Source of the DNA: Talpa occidentalis
Lineage: Eukaryota; Chordata; Mammalia; Eulipotyphla; Talpidae
DNA length: 64,000 nucleotides
Direction of reading: 5' to 3'
Assembly (NCBI RefSeq): GCF_014898055.3
Contig: NW_023601433.1
Coordinates: 17,904,141-17,968,140 of the forward strand
Made by a program: the position numbers and the translations under genes. Below are positions 9,973 through 21,117 of this stretch, piece after piece (within the stretch, counting starts at the first letter, position 1; every line of letters starts with the position of its first letter). Below the pieces are notes generated by a model. That model saw only the letters and a list, made by a program, of their open reading frames with translations. It did no database searches and was not told the DNA's origin.

Positions 9973-12900
9973 ATGGCAAATACAGAAGCTAACATATCAA
10001 TTTTAACTCTATATGTAACGGACTGAACTCTTCAATAAAAAGACACAGAGTCACAGGCTGGATAAGAAGCAAAATCCAACCTTTTACTGTCTCCAGGGAA
10101 CACATTTAACTACAAAATATAAAAATAGACTGAAAGTAAAAGGGTGGTAAACAATCCTACAAGCAAATGGACCAAAAAAGAAGGCAGGAACAGCTATACT
10201 TTTATCAGATAAAACAGATTTCAGACTCAAAAAGGTAAAAATAGACCCAGATGGTCACTACATTATGATCAAGGGGACAATATTTCAAGAAGACACAATA
10301 CTCATTAACATATACTCACCAAATGAAGGAGCACCAAAATATATCAGACAACAATTATTATCTCTGAAACAGACATCAGAGAAAATACTTATGTAGTAGG
10401 AGACTTCAACACACCACTGTCAACAATGGATAGATCAATGAGACAAAAAATAAGTAAGCACACTAAAGCTCTAAATAAGAATCTAGACCTCATGGGCTTA
10501 ACTGACATCTATAGAACACTAAACCCCCAAAAGTCTGAGTACACATTTTTCTCAAGTGCACACAGATCATTCTCCAGGATTGATCACCTACTGGGACACA
10601 ACACAAACATCAACATATATACCAAGATTGAAATCATCTTCTTCTGACCATGAAGGCATCAAACTAGAAATAAACCATAAAAAGAAGGCAAGGAACCCTT
10701 CTACCTCATGGAGATGGAAACCCCACTACTGGAAGACCACTGGACTAATGAGGAGATCAAAGAAGAAATTAAAAAATACTTTGAGTTGAATGACAAAGAA
10801 GACACCAATTTCCTAAATGTATGGGACACAGCAAAAGCAGTAATAAGAGGAAAATATATAGCAATACAGGCTCACATCAAGAAACCAGAAAGAACTCAAA
10901 GAAACAACCTAATCCTGCATCTCAAAGAACTAGAAAAAGAACAACAACAAAAAAAACCCCTAAAACCAGAAGAAGAAAGGAAATAATAAAAATCGAAGCA
11001 GAAATAAATGAAATAGAAACTAAAAAAAAAAATCCAAAAGATCAATGAAACCAAAAATTGGTTCTTTGAAAAAATAAATAAAATAGAAAAACCCCTAGCC
11101 AAGCTCACAAAGGAAAAACGGGAGAAAGCACAAATAAATAGGATCACAAATGAAAGAGAAGAAATCATAACAGACACAGCAAAAATCAAAAGAATAATCA
11201 GAAACTACTATGAACAGTTATATGCAAACGATTTCAACAATCTAGAAGAGATGGACAAATTCCTACAACTTTACAATCATCCAAAGCTAGATAAAGAAGA
11301 AATAGAAAACCTAAACAGACCAATTATAAGCAGTGAAATTGAAATGGTAATCAAAACCCTCCCCAAAACCAAAAGCCCAGGACCTGATGGATTTACAAAT
11401 GAATTCAGAAACGAACTAGTGCCTATCCTTCATAAACTCTTCCAAAAAATTGAGAAGGAAGGGATAATACCAAACACGTTCTATGAAGCCAACATTATTC
11501 TAATACCAAAACTGAACAAAGGACAACACAAAAAATAAAACTACAGGCAACACTGTAGCAAAAATCCTCAATAAAACTTTAGCTAACAGAATCCAACAAT
11601 GTATCCATAAGATAAATCACCACAACCAAGTAGGATTTATTCCAGGGACAGGAGGATGGTTCAACATCCGAAAATCAATCAATGTAATCCAACACATCAA
11701 CAACAACAAAAAATATAAAAACCATATGATAATATCAACAGATGCTGAGAAAGCTTTCGACAAAGTACAACACCCATTCATGATAAAGGCCCTTGAAATT
11801 CTTGGGATACAAGGAACATACCTCAACATCATAAAGGCCATATATGACAAGCCCATAGCCAATATCATTCTCAATGTTGAAAAGTTAAATGCATTTCCAT
11901 TAAGATCTGGAACAAGATAAAGATGCCCACTCTCACCACTGTTTTTCAATAGAATACTGGAAGTCCTAGCCAGAGCAATAAGACAAGAGAAAGACATACA
12001 AATAATCCAAATAGGGAAAGAAGAAGTTAAACTATCACTGTTTGCAGATGATATGATAATATACATAGAGAACCCCAAAAACTCCACAGAAAAACTAATC
12101 AAACGAATTAATCAGTTTAGTAAAGTAGCAGGATACAAAATCACCACATGAAATTCAGTAGCCTTCCTATATACAAACAATAAATCTGAAGAAGAAGAAA
12201 TCAAGAAAGCCATCCCTTTTATTATTGAAACAAACAAAAAAATCAAATACTTGGGAATAAACCTAACAAAAGAGGTAAAGGACCTATACAAAGAAAACTA
12301 TAAAACACTCTTAAGAGAAATAGAAGAAGACACAAAGAAATGGAAAGACATCCCTTGCTCATGGGTAGGAAGAATTAACATTATCAAAATGGCCATACCC
12401 AAAAGCAGTTTACAGATTCAATGCTATTCCAATAAAAATTTCAATGACATTCTTCAAAGAAATAGAACAAATATTGATGAAATTCATATGGAGCCACCCA
12501 AAACCCTGAATAGCCAGAGCTCTCCTGAAACAAAAAAGAAGGGAATGGAGGTATCACACTCCTAGACTTCAAACTATACTACAAAGCCATAATAATCAAA
12601 ACTGCATGGTATTGGAACAAGAACAGACACACGGACCAATGGAACCAAATAGAAAATACAGAAATAAACCCACAGATTTACTGTCAACTAATCTTTGAAA
12701 AGGAGCAAAGAATATGCATGGAACAAAGAAAGTTTCTTCAATAAATAGTGCTGAGAAAACTGGATTGCTAAATGCAAAAGAATGAAGCTTGACTACTACC
12801 TCACACCATGCACAAAAACCAACTCAAAATGGATTAAAGAACTAAGCATAGGGCCTCCTGGTGGTGCAAGGGGGTGAAGCACCGCACTATGAAGCAATCC

Positions 12901-14050
12901 ACAGCCTCTGCAGCGCGAATTTGATCCCTGGCCAGCCAGAGAGAAACCCACACGGCGAAGCAGTCCTCTCCTGTCTCTCCTGCTGCTCCCCTCAGCGGTG
13001 TATTTCGGTCAGTCTGCCTGTTCTGTTCTCCTCTCTGTCTCTGGTGAATCCTCTCACCCCTCATCTCTGGCCTGTACCCCAGCTCTTGTATGCATAAATA
13101 AATAAATCTTTAAAAAAATAGACATAAGACCTGAAACCATAAAATATATAGAAGGAAATATAGGTGAAACACTACATGACATACACTTCAGTAACATCTT
13201 TAAAGACACATCACTCAAAGCAGTGACAGTGAAGGCAAAGATAAACAGCTGGGACTACCTCAAATTAAAGAGCTTCTGTACAGCAAAAGAGACAGTAACC
13301 AAAACAAAGAGAAACCCCACCGATTGGGAGAATATTTTTGCACACAACACTAATGATAAAGGACTGATGACAAAAATCTACAAAAAGCTGATGAGACTCA
13401 ACAAAAACAAAGAAAATAATCCAGTCAAAAAATGGGCAGAAGAGCTAAAAAGAAACTTCTCCAAAGAGCAATGCAAATGGCCAATAGGCATATGAAAAAA
13501 TCTTCAATATCACTGTAATCAGGGAAATGCAAATCAAAAAATGAGATGCTGTCTTATACCAGTGAGAATGGCATATATTAAAAAAACTAGCAGCAACAAA
13601 TGTTGGCAAGGATGTGGAGAAAAAGGAACTCTCCTGCACTGCTGGAGGGAGTGCAAACTGCTCCAACCACTATGGAAAGCTGTGTGGAGATTTCTCAACC
13701 TGCTAAAGATGGAGCTTCCGTATCATCCAGCAATTCCACTCCTAGGTATTTACCCAAAGGACACAGAAACATTAATTCAAAAGGGCACCTGCACCCCTAT
13801 GTTTATGGCAGCACTATTTACAATAGCTCAGCTATGGAAACAACCCAAATGCCCAGAAATAGAGGACTGGATCAAGAAGATGTGGTACATATACACAATG
13901 GAATATTACTTAGCAATCAAAAAAGATAAACTCATGCAATTCGCAGCAACATGGATGGAGCTGGAAGGGATCATGTTCAGCGAAATAAGCCAGAAAGAAA
14001 AAGAAAAATACCAGATGGTCTCACTCATAGCAGGAATTTACAAAACCTAA
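9973..14050 (+). pseudogene. L1 ORF2p (endonuclease-reverse transcriptase), disrupted
   Basis: Without the SINE the span codes for about 1270 residues, the usual length of L1 ORF2p. The ATG at 9973 opens an NISILTL start. The endonuclease includes VVGDFNTPLSTMDRS near 10400 and SRIDHLLGHNT near 10575. Reverse transcriptase shows [12 protein letters not shown] near 11370, [13 protein letters not shown] near 11740, CPLSPLFFN near 11925 and the catalytic FADDMIIY at 12041. The zinc-knuckle-like [20 protein letters not shown] lies near 13590. There are many lesions: stops soon after the start, a TAA after SGTR at 11918, a TGA near 12148, a deletion near 11540 and a SINE insertion at 12851. No protein can be made. 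Confidence 0.92.
12851..13117 (+). repeat. SINE inside L1 ORF2
   Basis: A full-length copy begins GGGCCTCCTGGTGGTGCAAG. It lies between the ORF2 segments encoding WIKELS and RPETIK. Short CATA-type flanks may be a decayed target-site duplication. Confidence 0.92.
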
Positions 14051-14285
14051 ATAAGGAACCAGGAAAAAGACTAATCATAATAAAGTAAAAAATCAAAATC
14101 AACAGGCAACTATAAACCAGAGACACACTATAGGAGAGGGGGGAGGGAGTAGGATCAAAACAAGGGGGGTGGGAATTGTATGGGGACTATAAACAAAATG
14201 AAAATGCATACATTGTGCAAAAATTAAAAATGATATAAAAATATATAAAATTTAAAAAATATAAAAAAAGAATTATTGGCACTTT

Positions 14286-14990
14286 ACAACCAGAGAGAAC
14301 CAGAACAATTAGAGACAAAGCAAGAACTGATTGGACGTGGAGAAGAGAGGTTACATTTATTCATTCCTGAATAAATGCACTCCTGGAATAACCACTCTTG
14401 TTTCAGAAATAGGAGATTTGCATCATGAAAGCTACAAAGATCGAAAGTCTAATTTCCTTGTAAGGGAGTTTACAAATGGCCTGTGTGCACACATGGGTGT
14501 GTGTGTGCACATGCATGTGTGTCTGTATGTGTGTGTATGTAACCTCATGTATACAAACAACAGGATTTGAGGTTTACAGAAATTCTGCCTAGTCCTTTTG
14601 TATAAACAGAATTTTCCTTCTTTACAAAAAGCTAAAAAAATATTACAGGCAAATCTGGAAAATCTGTTTTTGTCTAAAACCTCTTAGAGCACACACTCAA
14701 GGATTTATGATGTCTGAGAAATTTTATACCTTGAGACACTGAAAGCCAAGATGCACAAAAATTAGAAGGAGTAGTTGGAAAGAATTCTACGTCTATATAC
14801 TGTTCCACCTCTAAAGTTGTTATTTAATATGGGTCTAGGAAAATACATAAGGGAGAGAAATGTTTTTAACCTATAGTTTATAGCAAAGTGGCATGACAGG
14901 GAATAAGGGCCAGGGAAACAGGAATGGGAGCAAGGCATGGACCTTAACAGAGGTAAGACTAAAGGGAGGAAACTGGAAGTCTCGGCGGTG
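14286..14990. other. Intergenic, with (TG)n tract
   Basis: An imperfect TG-rich microsatellite lies at about 14496-14545. Otherwise nothing was recognised. Confidence 0.45.
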
Positions 14991-14994
14991 CATA

Positions 14995-15200
14995 TATCAG
15001 CCTGGACCTGACTTCTGAAACTTCTGGGTTCAAGTCCAGACATAGCCACTCATCAGCTATGTAACCTTGTTCCTTCTCTCTGAATTCATTGCCTGACCTG
15101 TGACATTGTAATGATAGTAATACATATTTTTTATACTGCTATCATGAAGACTAGGTGAAAAATCACTGTGCAGAAAAGTGCCCATTAAACATTAGCTATA
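14995..15200 (+). repeat. MIR SINE
   Basis: Signatures are CTGGGTTCAAGTCCAGACAT, CATCAGCTATGTAACCTTG and ATTGCCTGACCTGTGACAT, in MIR order, with the 3' half decayed. Confidence 0.7.
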
Positions 15201-15202
15201 AT

Positions 15203-15540
15203 TTTGTTTGTTAAACTCAGCACTATCTAATAGAAAAATAATGTGAGCTAGACTAATAGGTAGTTAAAATTTTTCTAGTAAAAATTAAACCACCTTTAAA
15301 AATTAAACAGATGAGCTTAATTTTAATAATACATTTTATTCAGCACCTCCAAATATTATCACTTTAATATATCATCAATTTAGATAATGAGCAAGATATT
15401 TTATATTCTTTTTTTCATACTAAGTCTTTAAAATCCAGTGATTATTTTACACTCATAGTCCAGCACAACTCAGATTGGATGCATTTCAATATAAAAAGCC
15501 ACCTGTGGCTAGTGGCTAATGTACTGGACAATTCTCACCT
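15203..15540 (+). mobile_element. Non-autonomous hAT-like DNA transposon (MER family)
   Basis: It contains CAGCACTATCTAATAGAAA at the left, a CATACTAAGTCTTTAAAATCC segment, and CACCTGTGGCTAGTGGCTAA followed by TACTGGACAATTCTC at the right. This layout is that of a well-known mammalian MER-type DNA element beginning and ending CAGTGCTGTCCAATA/TATTGGACAGC. I am unsure of the exact family name. A minus-strand relative lies at 31195. Confidence 0.6.
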
Positions 15541-15681
15541 CTGTATTGAATCTCCACTAACTGCACAAAACTCATTTTGATAGTCACAGATTCCAGATGG
15601 AAAACCTATCCATACCCTGCCATTTATCATGTCTTGCAGAAGAACAGCAGATGACACATTCTTGAATATAAGGGTGAAGTA

Positions 15682-16033
15682 GAGTTGACCCTTAAACAAA
15701 GGGCTTGAGTTCCAACACCCTCCCCCCCGAAATAGAAAATTCATGTATAACTTTCAGCTCCCCCAAACATAACTAGAAATAACCTGTTGTTGACGAGAAA
15801 CCTCACTATTAATATAAACTGTCGATTTAACACATACTTTATATGTTATATACTATATACTATATACTATATTTTTACAAGTAAGCTAAAGGAAAAAATG
15901 TCACTAAGAAAACTATAAGAGAGAACACACTTACTGTACTTTATTAATACTTAAATTTACATTAGCTGTTTACAAGATAATTTGAGGATCAGTAGACCCA
16001 AGGATTTCAAACCTGAGTTGTTTGAGTCAACTG
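15682..16033 (+). mobile_element. MER2/Tigger2-like DNA transposon
   Basis: The left terminus GAGTTGACCCTTAAACAA and the right terminus TTGTTTGAGTCAACTG are imperfect terminal inverted repeats. TA dinucleotides flank the element at 15680-15681 and 16034-16035, as expected for Tc1/mariner insertion. The interior includes TAGAAAATTCATGTATAACT and an AT-rich TATACTATATACTA run. It is non-coding and ancient. Confidence 0.8.
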
Positions 16034-16319
16034 TAATTTTCTTAAATTTGACTCACTCTCCCCTTGCCACACACTTCTGGAAACTAATGTCAATGATGTG
16101 AAACTAGGACTGGATTTGTTTTCTGAATTCTCCAGGTTTTAGGAGATTTTATTACTACTCAATAGTATAGAGAATGCTGTTTGTTTCCCCAAGAGTCTTT
16201 CTAGAACCCAGAGGCTGAACTTTACTGGTGGCTGTCAAAATTAAAGATTTCCATACTTCCTTCTTCAAGTTTACTCATTTGAAGATGACCCAAAAAAGAG
16301 AAGGGGATTAAAAAAGGGG

Positions 16320-16522
16320 GTGACACATGGCGCAGCAGACCTCTCCTGTCTCACCCGCTGCTCCCCTCAGCAGTGTATTTCAGCCAGTCTGCCTGTTCTG
16401 CTCCCCACTCTGTCTCTGGTGAATCCTCTCATCCCCTACTCCCACACCTCTGGTCTGTACCCCAGTTCTTGTATGCATAAATAAATAAATCTTTTTTTTT
16501 AAATAAAAAATAAAATAAAAAA
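16320..16522 (+). repeat. SINE, 5' truncated
   Basis: It starts at GTGACACATGGCGCAGCAG, so the tRNA-like head is missing. Body and tail are intact. Confidence 0.9.
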
Positions 16523-16563
16523 GACGACGAGGGACTCTTTTTGCTCCTGAATATTGGTGGAAA

Positions 16564-16577
16564 CCAGCAGATGGCAG
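16564..16577 (+). promoter_or_regulatory. Candidate CTCF binding site
   Basis: CCAGCAGATGGCAG matches the core CCASYAGRKGGCRS at all 14 positions. It lies 42 bp after the end of a truncated SINE. Orientation is the same as the site at 2285. Sequence alone does not show occupancy. Confidence 0.55.
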
Positions 16578-17580
16578 CCTAAGACTTTGCACAATTAAGT
16601 TTCAGCAGCTGGGCCCATGGGAAGAATAGCTGGTAATTATCAGTCCCTTAAGTATGTCTAGAGAAGCAGTGGGTCAATGTTTGATCTTTGCCTCACTTGT
16701 GAGCTAATTACAGGGTGGTGGTTATGAAGTTGCATTGAAAGTGGGGTGGAATTCCTATATCATCTCTGTCTTCATTTGCTTAAGATCTTTTGAGCCGTCT
16801 TTTAATGGTTTTCACATTTATTTCCTCAACTCAAAAAACTGTTTATATAACTTGAAGCATAGAATTTAGATGTACATGGAATAATGTATACTTCCAGCTA
16901 TTAATACATATTTATTGCTTTTCCCCCCAGCAGTCACTTTAAATCAAGCATAAAGTCATTAACTCTGATAAATTTTATAAAATACTTGATTTGTATAAGT
17001 TGAAAGTTACTGAGGAACACTCATTTTGCAAAATATGAAACTTTATTGAGTAACATACACATTAAGCAAGGTTTTGAATTCCGGTAAGTCACAGCTTCTT
17101 ATTTTCCTTAATTAAATACTTTTGTTCAGAATGTGCCTTCTCAGAAGATTGTGTGAAACTGAAATAAATACTTACATGGATCAGTTTTCCCTTCTGGTAA
17201 AAAGCTATCCACAGCCATTGCAACAAGTCAGAATGATTAGCTAATATTTATATACTTAGATTATCATAATGGATCATTATTTTTGGCAAGCTGATAAACA
17301 ATAAAATATGTGTGCTTCCTTAACGTGTTTTTAAAATGATAAAATTGTGGAAAGTAGTAAAACCTAGCTTTGGTGAATAAAAACAGAAAATCATGGAGGA
17401 TTTTTATTTGTGTTTATTACTATATTCACTCACTAACTTCTTCATTCTTATTTTTATCACATTAAACATTTGCTGAATTTCTCATACCTAAAAGGCACTT
17501 TGCTGGCCATCAGGGAAATAGGGAGGTAATCCTATTCCAAACACATGAAGACCCAAAAAGGAGAAGTGGCTGGAGTCTAC
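16578..17580. other. AT-rich intergenic sequence
   Basis: No gene and no confident repeat was recognised. Confidence 0.4.
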
Positions 17581-17600
17581 TAGAGAAGGTAGTTTTTTTC

Positions 17601-17866
17601 TTTTTAAAGATTTTTATTTATTTTATACAAGAACTGGGGTACAGGCCAGATGCGCAGGAGGGTAAGAGGATTCACCAGAGTCAGATCGGGGAACAGAACA
17701 GACAGACTGACGAAATACACTGCTGAGGGGAGCAGCGGGCGAGACAGGAGAGGTCTGCTTCGCCATGTGGGATTCTCGCCGGCCAGCTGGGATCGAACCC
17801 ACGCTGCAAAGGTTGCGGAGAGCTTCACAGTGCGGCGCTCAACTGCCTGCACCACCAGGGAGGCCC
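17601..17866 (-). repeat. SINE with target-site duplication
   Basis: Flanks TAGAGAAGGTAG (17581) and TAGAGAATGTAG (17867) differ by one base. It is full length. Its head reads GCAGGCAGTTGAGCGCCGC when reversed, a different promoter-box variant from the GGGGTTAAG copies. Confidence 0.92.
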
Positions 17867-17924
17867 TAGAGAATGTAGCTTTTAAAGTGGATCTTAAAAA
17901 ATAGGTACATTCATCAACAATGAA

Positions 17925-18325
17925 TAAAGACAAAGTGGTATATCCATATAATGGAATATTGGTGGGTCATAAAAAAGAAAGTCAAATACATGCCATAACA
18001 TGGATGAACCTTGAAAATATAAGCTAAGCGAAATAAGTCAGACACAGTAGGACAAATACTGTGTGACTCCACTTACATGAAGAACCAGAACAGGCAAGTT
18101 CACAGAGACTCGTGGTGGGTGCCAAAGGCTGGGAAGAAGGAGAAACAGGGAGCTGTTATTTAATGGGTGTAGAGTTTCTGTTTGGGATGATGGAAAATTT
18201 CTGGAAATGGATATAGTCATGGTTGTCCAACATTGTGAATGTACTTAAGGTCAATGAAGTGTATGCTTACAAGTAGTTGAAATGGTAAATTTTAGTTTAT
18301 ATATATTTTACTGCAATAAAATAAG
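17925..18325 (+). repeat. Old L1 3' end
   Basis: ORF2/3' UTR signatures include AATGGAATATTGGTGGGTCA, ACATGGATGAACCTTGAAAA, GCGAAATAAGTCAGACACAG and CACTTACATGAAGAACCAGA, followed by GGTGGGTGCCAAAGGCTGGG and a TGCAATAAAAT end. This is typical of L1M-type elements. Confidence 0.82.
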
Positions 18326-19147
18326 ATGAATAGAAATTGTATAAGCAGTCACAGGGTTTTCTGGGCAAAAGGAACAGTATGATAAAAAATTCAAAGGGCA
18401 GAAAAGATCGAGGGGATATTTTTGGGTAGAAACTGTCAAATCTCAGAAAAACTCCCTGATGTCTTATGTGAAATTTAGCAAGACCAGACTAACAGTGGTG
18501 ACAGAGCAGATCTGGAAGAGAGCATTTGAGCAGTAGAGGCTGGGCTGAATACGAACAGGTAAGTAGTTCCAGTCGTCTATCTTCAGGAACCTGGAAACTT
18601 AGGTGTAGTTCAGATAATTGAAGAAGGTCAAGTTCAGCAAGTAGAGCACTGTGCTGGGAAATCTAATTGTCAGACCAACGCAGAAGTCAAGAGGACTGTG
18701 CAGGAAGCAGTTTAAATTAAGTCAGAGCTGTGGGGATCCCTGGGGTTGTCAGATCATATGCAGAACAGAGGAAGGAAAGATGAGAACAAGCCACCTACTT
18801 GGGTAGACGCTGATGTAGGAGGAGAGCTGGCAGCGTGCAGGCTTATTCCTGGTGCCCCTGCACCCAGCACTGAAGAGCACTGAAGATCTCGGGGAGGGCA
18901 GTGGACAGAGCCCAAGGGATACAAGTGAGGCAGACACTGACCACCAGGAGGCAGGAGCAAGCTCCTAACCACGCCAGAAGTTGGGCTAGATGTTGATTCT
19001 CTTCCTTCTGAAACTAGGAAAGACCAAGGCAGAGGAATGAAATGGGATTGGATCACAGGATACATATAGAGAAGAGATAGAAGAAAAAACAGAAGGTTGG
19101 GGCCAGATTGAGGGCAAATTTAATGCTAGGCTTAAGAGTTTGAATTG
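18326..19147. other. Intergenic sequence
   Basis: The purine-rich text around 18480-18980 (such as GCAGATCTGGAAGAGAGCAT) may be an old LINE-derived fragment. I cannot assign it. No gene is seen. Confidence 0.35.
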
Positions 19148-19409
19148 GGGCCTCCCTGGTGGCACAAGGGGTTAAGACGCAACCTATGAAGCTAGCCACA
19201 GCCATTGCAACACAAGTTCGATCCCTGGCCAGGGAGCTACCCACATAGCGTGGCAGACCTCTCCTGTCTTGCCCGCTGCTCCCCTCAGCAGTATATTTCA
19301 GTCAGTCTGCCTGTTCTGTTCCCTGCTCTGTCTCTGGTGAATCCTCTCACCCCCTCACCTCTGCCTGTACCCCAGTTCTTGTATGCATAAATAAATCTTT
19401 TTTAAAAAG
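19148..19409 (+). repeat. Full-length SINE
   Basis: The head is complete, with GTTCGATCCC near 19217, and the body and AAATAAATCTTTTTT tail are present. No clear duplication of the flanks was seen. Confidence 0.9.
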
Positions 19410-19641
19410 TAATTATTATATATTAGGTGCTTCACTAAGTTGTAAACTTAGATATCTGGGTGGGGGGCGGTTCCTCAAAAGAGAAAGGAAGGGAGATGGC
19501 AAGGAATCTACGTGATAGTTACTGCCATGAGAAAAAAAAAAAATAAATCCCAAAAGGAAAGAAAAAGAAGGAAGTGGGACCAGGAAAAGTGAAAGAACAG
19601 GTACACAATTAGAAGAGAAAATAAGCAAGGCAGGAGGAGGT

Positions 19642-19676
19642 GGCAACCCATTCAATATCGGGGCTGCCCTATAACA
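19642..19676 (+). mobile_element. 35-bp LTR terminus remnant
   Basis: TCAATATCGGGGCTGCCCTA with its flanks is almost the same as the last 34 bp of the LTR at 20649-21117 (one indel and one substitution). It ends in the same CCCTATAACA. The rest of the LTR is absent upstream. Confidence 0.5.
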
Positions 19677-20430
19677 GAGGGAGGGAGAGTGCAGTGGTGT
19701 CTTGTCATTAAACACAGACTGAAGTGAAGGGGCAGCATCTTGGAGCTGGGGAGCCCCTGATGGGCTGCTGGCAGAAGTCGTCCCTTTAACACCCCTCTTT
19801 TCTTCTGGGATAGAACCTGGAAGGGGAGCGAAGAGCTCCCAGGTCTGCCCAGCTCTATTTCTCCCATCTCTCTTCCTTTCCCAAAGTCTCCCGCACTCCC
19901 TAAGTCCTTTTCTTTGCCGGTGTCCTCAGAGCTCTGCTAAATCTGGGGTTGATGAGGGTTCCCCGCCCCCCATCAGAGCAGAAAGGAACAGCCCATCAGA
20001 GACAGGTCGGTGAAAGGCAGTGATAGAGCTGGGGAGGAAGGAGGCAAGCTTCCAGCATAATCCCACTTTGCATGCCAAAAGATGACGACTGCTCCTTCAG
20101 GGGCAGCCTTTCCTTTGATAACAACCCTGGTCTCCTTCCAAGTTTACAGACACCTCAGAACAACTAGGCAAAGGTCTGTGATTCGGCAGAGCAAAAAGAA
20201 AGCCTGTTCATTTTCACAGTAGTGCCAGCTCCCTTATTTTACAAAGATCAGGGAGCATAAAATGGTCAAAGAAGATACAAGAGAAGAGGACAACAGAGGA
20301 GAAGCTTGGAAAAGAGGAATGACAATTTTTGAGCAAATGCAGAGAAGACTGAAAATACACAGCAATTTTGAAGTTGGGAGCAGGACAGTGGAAGGAGTGT
20401 AAAATAACTTTGGGCAGGAGTGCAGACAAG
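19677..20430. other. Intergenic between LTR remnant and MIR
   Basis: If a provirus once joined 19642 to 20649, this would be its interior. However, I see no primer-binding site after 19676 and no gag, pol or env-like reading frame. Confidence 0.4.
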
Positions 20431-20436
20431 ATCATG

Positions 20437-20575
20437 GTGCTAAAGTGCATGAACTCTGGGCACCGTGAGTTCAAGTCCCAGCTGGGTCACTTGCTAGCTA
20501 TGAATTCTTGAGAAAGTTCCTTGATTCTTCCATATCTCAGTTTCTGCACATGGAAAAACTGTGATAACTGTTACT
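20437..20575 (+). repeat. MIR SINE
   Basis: Signatures are GTGAGTTCAAGTCCCAGCTG, TCACTTGCTAGCTATGA and CCATATCTCAGTTTCTGCAC. The 3' half is missing. Confidence 0.75.
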
Positions 20576-20648
20576 GGGCAAAGGGTCGCAAAACTCTTAT
20601 GGGTCTTAACATTTCATTGGGTCCAGTCACCGCAGTTACAAATGCAAA

Positions 20649-21117
20649 TGTTAGGGGGAAAAGGATGTCCTAAAGCTAATTCCATACAGGCTTTGTGGAC
20701 TCCACCCCCACCCCAGACCAAAGCCAAAGACACTGGGAACTCCAAATCCCATCACCACCCAAGGGAGGTGGCTGGGACCTGAGGGTGGGGTTAAGCAGCC
20801 AGGTTGGTATAAAGCCAGACACGTGGGCTTTGGAGGGGTTCCCCCATTTTGGCTCTCCACCAGCTCGCAGCGTCCAGCCAGCTCTGAGAGTGACTTTGGG
20901 TTTCCAGGTCGGCGGATCGGGTAGGACACATTAAAGACTTTATTTCCCTATTTTCTCCCTGAGTTGTACATTTTCCTTATTTCCTTTCCTCTTGTAAATA
21001 AACCTTTTATTAACCTTTGGTGTGTGCCTGTAGTGGAGTATTAATAAGTCCCTTTTAAGCGCGCGGGTGAGGACCCACAGCCAGGCAACCGTTCAATGTC
21101 GGGGCTGCCCTATAACA
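20649..21117 (+). mobile_element. Solo LTR of an ERV1-like endogenous retrovirus
   Basis: It starts TGTTAGGGGG and ends CCCTATAACA, an imperfect inverted pair. A TATA box (GGTATAAAGCC, near 20806) precedes the likely transcription start, and TAAATAAACCTTTTATTAACC near 20995 supplies the poly(A) signal. The 4-bp sequence CAAA directly flanks both ends (20645-20648 and 21118-21121), consistent with the 4-bp duplications of gammaretrovirus-like elements. No internal genes are attached, so it is a recombination product. The family was not named. Confidence 0.75.

Larger units (their letters stand above)
8174..14266 (+). mobile_element. Near full-length, inactive L1 retrotransposon
   Basis: It has a 5' UTR of about 0.7 kb, ORF1, a short linker, ORF2 and a 3' UTR of about 0.2 kb ending in an A-rich tail. 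The sequence AAAGAATTTTTGGCATTT at 8155-8172 recurs as AAAGAATTATTGGCACTT at 14267-14284, a decayed target-site duplication that fixes the ends. Both ORFs carry stops and frameshifts, so it cannot move by itself. A SINE interrupts ORF2 at 12851-13117 and must be younger. The same L1 3' UTR type recurs in short copies at 41328 and 48316, so this is probably one of the younger L1 lineages of the genome. Confidence 0.9.

Noticed and set aside
13541..14050. 169-codon ORF as a host gene.
   Set aside because: It is the C-terminal part of L1 ORF2 ([22 protein letters not shown]).
19677..20648. Possible proviral interior between the LTR remnant and the solo LTR.
   Set aside because: No primer-binding site, polypurine tract or gag/pol/env similarity was seen. 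The CAAA duplication around 20649-21117 also argues for a separate solo LTR.
20651..20934. ORFs of 79-92 codons near 20.7-20.9 kb as a small gene with a TATA promoter.
   Set aside because: The TATA box and poly(A) signal belong to the solo LTR at 20649-21117. The ORFs are on opposite strands without domains.
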